DNA of 5,773 nucleotides from an uncultured Rhodospirillales bacterium (GTDB lineage Bacteria; Pseudomonadota; Alphaproteobacteria; Acetobacterales; Acetobacteraceae). The stretch spans positions 1-5,773 of the forward strand of contig CAIYPH010000026.1 of assembly GCA_903928045.1 (NCBI GenBank), written 5' to 3'. The position numbers and the translations under genes were made by a program. Shown here piece by piece: positions 5,771 through 5,773 of the stretch (positions within the stretch are counted from its first letter, which is position 1; each line of letters starts with the position of its first letter). A model generated the notes under the pieces. It searched no databases and was not told the origin of the DNA. It was given only the letters and a program-made list of their open reading frames with translations.

Positions 5771-5773
5771 AAA

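Overview
The window looks like an ordinary chromosomal core region of a high-GC alphaproteobacterium. The gene order def-fmt-truA, an Hsp20 gene followed by a DUF1150 gene, and rpoN followed by a long-form hpf all fit that class. Protein details and the AT-rich palindrome at the right edge make me favour Rhodospirillales/Acetobacteraceae; this placement is inference, since no search could be run. I see no mobile element, CRISPR array, tRNA or rRNA, and no gene-free stretch longer than about 300 bases.

Layout. Positions 33-2266 (minus strand) hold a tight operon read right to left: def (peptide deformylase), fmt (methionyl-tRNA formyltransferase) and truA (tRNA pseudouridine synthase A). Gene spacing is 3 nt (def/fmt) and a 1-nt TGATG stop/start overlap (fmt/truA). 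def and fmt act at opposite ends of one cycle: Fmt formylates initiator Met-tRNA, and Def removes the formyl group from the finished protein.

Positions 2267-2394 form a divergent intergenic region. Facing right it holds a probable promoter and a short leader with two predicted hairpins. The second hairpin buries the Shine-Dalgarno of the small heat-shock gene opposite a UCGCU motif with one bulged G, the signature of a ROSE-type RNA thermometer. The two-gene plus-strand operon that follows (2395-3084) encodes an IbpA-type Hsp20 chaperone and a DUF1150 protein. It ends at a strong 9-bp hairpin (3088-3109) shared with the convergent hpf gene.

Positions 3117-5323 (minus strand) hold rpoN (sigma-54) and, 92 nt downstream, the long-form ribosome hibernation factor gene hpf. 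A perfect 8-bp GC hairpin lies between them. The ptsN gene that often follows hpf is absent here. Upstream of rpoN are about 160 bases of leader or promoter DNA, then a 75-residue conserved-looking hypothetical gene (5483-5710, minus) with an N-terminal IGHNGGPPL motif. The window ends in a 24-bp AT-rich palindrome (5747-5770) that is probably a terminator or a dispersed repeat.

The genes share a theme of translation initiation, protein quality control and stress or stationary-phase physiology. The most interesting signal is the candidate RNA thermometer. I found no convincing evidence of a wholly new system.
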